The notes under the pieces: generated by a model | What the model saw: only the letters and a program-made list of their open reading frames with translations | Databases searched by the model: none | What the model was told of the DNA's origin: nothing | Made by a program: the position numbers and the translations under genes | Source: Willaertia magna | Taxonomy: Eukaryota; Heterolobosea; Eutetramitea; Acrasida; Naegleriidae | DNA: 10,439 bases | Direction of reading: 5' to 3' | NCBI GenBank assembly: GCA_902984215.1 | Contig: CADWAF010004791.1 | Span: 1 to 10,439, forward strand | Shown: one piece after another, positions 5,698 through 10,439 of the stretch | Numbering within the stretch: position 1 is the first letter of the stretch | Layout: each line of letters starts with the position of its first letter

Positions 5698-8600
5698 ATG
5701 AAAAACAAGAGAACTGTTGTTAATTCACAATTAAGAATTAATGATCCATCAACACCAACACCGCCACCATTTCTTCTTCAAAAGCTTTTGATGAAAATAC
5801 TTTCAACTAGTTGTTGCATTTTACTGCCACTATTGTTGTCTTTTCTTTTCGTTAACATTACCACAATTCAACCAATACATGCAAAAGATTTGAATGAACA
5901 ACAATTGGAACAATTACAAATGCAACAAAAATTAGAAAGACAACAACAAGGGAAGGAACAGCTACAACAACAGCCGCAACTACAACAATTTCTTTCTGAA
6001 AAGAATAAAATGATGAATGAAATGACATTTAAAAAAAGAAGTGAAATTAATGACATTAACCATTTTAAAAAATTTAATAAATTAAATTATTATAGAACTA
6101 TTTTTAATAATAATAATAATTTTAATAATTTTAATAATAATTTTAATTATAAAGAACAATTAGAAAATAATAATGACATTAAATTTTATTTATCTACTAA
6201 AAATGGAAATGATTTCAATTCATGTTTATCTGAAGAATTATCATGTCAATCAATGAAAAATATTTTAATTAAAATTAATGAAATTTGTTACAATAATACT
6301 TTTACAGATTTAAATAATGATTGTAATGTTTCAATAATTATTTTAAATACAATAAATGAATTTAATGAAAATAATTGTAATTTAAATTTACAAAATTCAT
6401 TACAAAATTTAGTAAATAAAAATGTTAAAATTTTATTTATTGGAAATAATTTTGAATATAATTGTGGCGCTAATAATTTTATATTTTTAGATTTTGGTAA
6501 TTTACCGAAATTATCTTTACAATTTTTTAATTTAAAATCCGATTTTTTTACAATTTATTTTATGAAAATTAAAGAATTAAGTTTTAATTTTTGTAATTTT
6601 GAAGCTGTTTTTATTAAAGCTTTCCATTTTGAGTAAGTTTTTTTTATTGTAAACTTTAAAATTTTATAAAAAAATAAAATTTACAAAAAAATAGTAATTT
6701 AATAATTACAAATTCTAATTTTGAAAATATATTAATTAATGGATATTCTTTTTTAACAGCACAAACATTTACATATCTATTTTTAGATAATTTTTTATTA
6801 CAAAACACAACAATTAAATTACTTTCTAAAATTTATTTAATTGTTGCAGATTTTCAATTATTAGATAATGAAATAGAATTTATTAATTTTATTTTGGCGC
6901 CAATTAAAGTTTTAGTTAAAAATAAGTAAGTTTTTTTTTATTTTTTACAAATTTATATTTTAATATAAATTTTATTTTGGATTAAAATTTGTTGTAATTT
7001 GTTGTAATCTTTAAAAATTTATTTTAAAAATTTATTTAATATTTACAAAAATAGTAAATTTAAAAATACTGATTTTCAAATTTCAACGAATAATGGAATT
7101 GAAAACTATTTTTCTTTACAAAAAATAATTACAACAACTTTACAATTTACAAAAAATATATTTGAAGAAACTAACATTAATTTAAATTATTTAAATGATA
7201 AATTACCAAACAGTAATACAATAATTTTTATAAATGAAAATTCCTTTTCTGGAAATTATGATTTAGAAAATGCTTTAAAAATTTCAGGTTTTGATTTTAT
7301 TTATATTTTTAACAATATTTTTAAAAATAATTTACAACAAAATACTTTACAACAAAAAATAATAAGAAAAGATCACGCTATCGCAATCATTTCAATTTTT
7401 ATAAATTCCATTGTAATTGAAAATTGTAAATTTTTAAATTGGATTACAATGGAATATGGCGGGGCCTTAAGTGTAGATGCTCCTTTAAGTATAATTGAAT
7501 TAAATCAATGTGAATTTATAAATAATTTAGCTGGATATGGTGGTGGTGCAATATCCATATTTGGTTCTAATTTAATAATAATTAAAAATTCTATTTTTAA
7601 ACAAAATAAAGTTACAGCCACACAACTAAATACAAAAAATAATTTACAATTTGGTGGTGGTGCCATCTTTATATATAAATCAAAATTATTATTAGAAAAT
7701 TCACAATTTATTGAAAATGAATCTACATTTGCAGGTGGAGCTTTAGCACAAACTACAAGTTGTACTTTAAATATAACAAATAACTATTTTTTAAATAATC
7801 GTGCTATATATGGTGGTGCTATAGCCTTCCTTTCAAATGTTGGTTATACAACTTGTTTAGTTAGATATAATGAAATTTTAAATAATCAATTTATTAAGAA
7901 TTTAGCGAATGTATTTGGTGGTGCTTTATTTATAAGAACTGGAATGTTAGATTTATTTGAGAATAATTATTTATTTTTAAATTATGCTAATGTTAGTGGG
8001 AATGGTTTATTTTTAGTTGACAATTATAATTTACAAAATAATAATAATTTAAAAAATGTTTTTGGAAATGATATTGCTACTTTTCCAGTTAAAGTTGAAA
8101 TTAAAAATAGTGAAGATTACAATAATAATTATAATGTTTACAACAATAATAATAATTATAAAAATGTTTACAATAATAATGCCGAAAATGAATTACTTGA
8201 AGTTTATCCAGGTGAAGAAGTAATTCATAAATTTATTTTAAAAGATTCTTTTAATAATATTATACCTTATATTCCAAATGAATATACATTATCTTTAACT
8301 GGTAATGAAATTTATTTTTTAATTTTTAAAATTAATTATTTTCATCCTTATTTAACTATACAATATAATTATAGAACTGAAAATTCAAATTTAAATAATT
8401 TAATTACAAATATTACAATGACAATTACATTTAAGGATTTTGAATTAAAACAATCCATTCCATTTAAAATTTCAACTTGTGCTGTTGGTACTTATTTAGT
8501 GGAAACTACGGGTAGTGGTAGTACTACTAATAATAATAACGGGAACGGAAATAACGGTAATATTGTATATTATTGTTCACCAAAAATTACAATAATCATT

Positions 8601-10279
8601 TCAAGTGTAATTGGAGGATTTTTATTAATGTCATTCGGTTTTTTATTAGGTTTAATTTTATTAAAATTATTAACAAAAATGTTAAAAATTGTAAAATCTT
8701 ATAAAAAGAAGGAAAAGAGTGAATTTGAATTACAACAAAAATTAATGGATTTTCAAACAATATTTGAGGAACAAACATCTTCATTGTATTATAATAATAA
8801 TTCTAATAATAATAATATTAGTAATGAATCATCTTATGCTAAATGGATTATTAATGTAGAAGATTTGGAAATTAAAACTAAAATTGGAGAAGGAGGTATG
8901 TGTATAATTTATTTGTTTACAATAATTTATTTGTTTGTTTATAATGTTTATATTTGTTTGTTTACAATAATTTATATTTAATTGTTTATTTTATTTGTTT
9001 ACAATCATTTATTTAAATTAATTTATAGGTGGAGGTACTGTTTATAGAGCAGGTAAGTTGATGAATGTTTAATTTAATTAATTTAAATATTTAATATAAT
9101 TAATTATGTAATTTAATACAATTAAAAAGTGTGGAAATCCATGCATGACGTTGCAATGAAATCAGTTAAATTAAATGATAATGACATGTCATCAGATGCT
9201 TTCGAACACGAAGCTAGTTTATTAAGGTAAGTTTTTTTTTAAAAAAATATTTAAATTATTACAATACCATTACTATATTATTAAAAATATAATTATTAAA
9301 AATTATAATTATTAAAAATTATATTAAAATAGTTCTCTAAGACATCCCAATATAGTTTCCTTTTATGGTGTTTGTTTAACATCAGAACTTAAATTTATGA
9401 TTACAGAATTCATGTCAGGTGGTAGTTTAGATAAATTAATTGAAAAAATTAAAAAGAAAAAAGAAAATTTAACATTAAAACAAAAAATTAAAATTTTAAT
9501 GGACGTTTCAAGTGGAATGACATATTTAAATTCATTAAAACCACCAATTATTCATAGAGATTTAAAACCTGAAAATATTTTATTGGGAGAATTTTTGGCG
9601 GGATCGATGGCAAAAGTTACGGATTTTGGTGTTTCAAAAATTGCTTCGAATTCTGTGAGAACAATGACTTGTAATATTGGTACTTTAAGTAAGTGGTTAT
9701 TTTATTACAATAATTTATAATTTTTTTTACAATATTTTTTTACAATATTTTGATAAATTTATATTTTTGTAAATAGTTTATATGGCCCCTGAAATTATGA
9801 AAAGCGGACATTATACCGAAAGTTGTGACGCTTATAGTTTTGCAATGATTATGTGGGAATTATTTTTTGAAGATCGTGTTACAAATTTAAATTTAAATAC
9901 CAATCAAAAATTAAATTTCTTTTTACAAAATTTTAATCAAGAAATTAAAGAAAAATTATTAAAATTAGAAGAATTTACATTACCTTTTGTAATGAATGAT
10001 ATTTACAATGGTTTTCGTTTGCCAATTCCAACAATTAATGATTTACAATTAATTAATGAATTTACAAGAATTTATTTTAATAATTTAAATTACAATAATG
10101 GTATTAATAATACTAATACTACTGCTAATAGTGTAAATAGTTTACAACAAGAAAAATTGAGTAGTGTAATTGTAAATTATTTTGAATTGGTGGATAAATG
10201 TTGGCAACAAGATTTTACAAAAAGACCTACTTTTCATGAAATTATGTTAAATTTAAAAAAAATGTATGAATCACTTTAA
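5698..10279 (+). CDS. Receptor-like TKL-type protein kinase with PMP-like beta-helix ectodomain
   Basis: Seven exons join in frame: 5698-6632, 6695-6925, 7055-8895, 9029-9052, 9130-9226, 9333-9688, 9777-10279, giving 1328 residues. Introns start GTAAG or GTATG and end TAG, except intron 4 (AAG). An alternative Met32 (5791) opens a textbook signal peptide to about 62; the 5698 start has the usual A-rich context. Then come a Gln-rich stretch and a long Asn-rich ectodomain. From about 524 to 710 it carries six GGAI/GGAL motifs (524, 551, 589, 616, 642, 677) alternating with FxxN, as in Chlamydia polymorphic membrane protein repeats, which form right-handed beta-helices. One transmembrane helix (about 900-928) is followed by a basic juxtamembrane segment. 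The kinase domain (about 990-1325) is complete: Gly loop G1000/G1002/G1005, VAMK Lys1021, alphaC Glu1038, HRDLKPEN with Asp1119 and Asn1124, DFG Asp1140, MAPE 1164-1167, CWQ...RP Arg1311. HRDLKPEN places it with TKL or Ser/Thr kinases, not classical tyrosine kinases. It has Asn-rich inserts around 1195-1238 and 1249-1288. It is inferred to sense an extracellular ligand. Confidence 0.88.
6098..6150 (+). repeat. AAT-rich simple repeat encoding Asn/Phe run
   Basis: Runs of AAT broken by TTT codons lie inside exon 1 of the receptor kinase gene and encode an Asn-rich, Phe-punctuated segment just after the Gln-rich stretch. Similar AAT runs occur at 8117-8180 and 8791-8820 in exon 3. They are in-frame low-complexity tracts common in AT-rich protist genes and are likely to vary in length between strains. 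Confidence 0.6.
8912..9012 (+). repeat. Three imperfect copies of a 19-base unit inside intron 3
   Basis: The unit TTTGTTTACAATAATTTAT occurs at 8912-8930 and 8957-8975, and with one mismatch (C for A) at 8994-9012. The copies are separated by T/A-rich spacers with extra TTTG strings. They fill most of intron 3 of the kinase gene (8896-9028). Local slippage duplication is the simplest origin; a splicing-factor binding array is possible because the intron interrupts the ATP-binding loop. Confidence 0.7.
9029..9052 (+). other. 24-nt microexon 4 of the receptor kinase gene
   Basis: The exon lies between TAG (9026-9028) and GTAAG (9053). It contributes eight codons' worth of sequence in phase 1 on both sides, encoding GGGTVYRA: the second half of the glycine-rich loop and its following Val-Tyr-Arg-Ala. 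Its inclusion restores the canonical GxGxxGxV pattern exactly, which is the main evidence that it is real. Skipping it would keep the reading frame. Confidence 0.85.
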
Positions 10280-10439
10280 CAATTTTATTGTATAAATGTT
10301 ATTTATTTTTTAACAACCTTAATACCAGTTCTCAGTGTTAGGAATAGACCTTTTAAATTATTTTAAACCATTTAAAAATTACAGTTATTTTAAGGCGGCT
10401 ACCTTACAAAGGCAATCGCTTAAATAATTTCACTTTCAT
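10280..10439. other. 3' flank of the receptor kinase gene
   Basis: This is AT-rich sequence after the TAA stop, presumably the 3' UTR and the beginning of the next intergenic region. No canonical AATAAA signal and no convincing coding frame is visible. A minus-strand ATG sits at the right edge, but its frame stops after eleven codons within the window. Confidence 0.4.

Noticed and set aside
5868..6056. Minus-strand Cys-rich open frame
   Set aside because: It is the antisense of the Gln-rich CAA/CAG tract of the receptor kinase; the Cys residues come from reverse-complemented Gln and Ala codons.
8596..8784. Minus-strand 62-codon open frame
   Set aside because: It is antisense to the transmembrane and juxtamembrane part of exon 3 of the kinase gene.
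1..10439. Genome-wide reassignment of TAA/TAG to Gln (ciliate-like code)
   Set aside because: The 538-codon zinc-finger gene and the 1328-codon kinase use only CAA/CAG for Gln and have no internal TAA or TAG, and the kinase and small membrane-protein genes end sensibly at TAA.

Overview
The window is very AT-rich eukaryotic nuclear DNA. The evidence is spliceosomal introns with GTAAGT...TAG borders, a Pol III-type tRNA-Thr gene, Asn/Gln-rich proteins and poly-A leaders just before start codons. A free-living amoeboid protist (dictyostelid- or heterolobosean-like) or an AT-rich early-diverging fungus would fit. The sequence alone does not decide between them. The three largest genes use the standard genetic code.

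Left third (1-2820): mostly gene relics and spacers. Positions 1-579 hold a reading frame of protein-like composition, broken only by TAA codons. A small minus-strand gene (918-1097) encodes a 59-residue, strongly cationic, amphipathic peptide with a signal-peptide-like start. A possible degraded relative lies on the other strand near 1438-1521. A tRNA-Thr(AGT) gene (2082-2155, minus) is followed by an exact copy of its 3' half (1979-2016). Next comes a broken tubulin-cofactor-C-like (TBCC/RP2) domain (2244-2474), with TAA where the invariant Gln of the CQQLR motif belongs. A further unidentified relic spans 2609-2810.

Middle (2850-5238): a 538-residue minus-strand gene encodes a low-complexity protein with one central Cys/His-rich zinc-binding module. 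That module ends in HSHPR, like GCM domains of the WRKY-GCM1 superfamily. A four-codon upstream ORF overlaps its start as ATGA. Divergently, a 68-residue single-pass membrane protein is encoded at 5032-5238.

Right half (5698-10279): one seven-exon gene, reconstructed here, predicts a 1328-residue receptor-like kinase. It has a signal sequence, an N-rich ectodomain with Chlamydia-PMP-like GGAI/FxxN beta-helix repeats, one transmembrane segment and a complete TKL-type kinase domain. A 24-nt microexon carries most of the ATP-binding loop and can be skipped in frame, so kinase-competent and kinase-dead receptors could come from the same gene. No operon-like coupling is visible; each gene appears to be an independent transcription unit.
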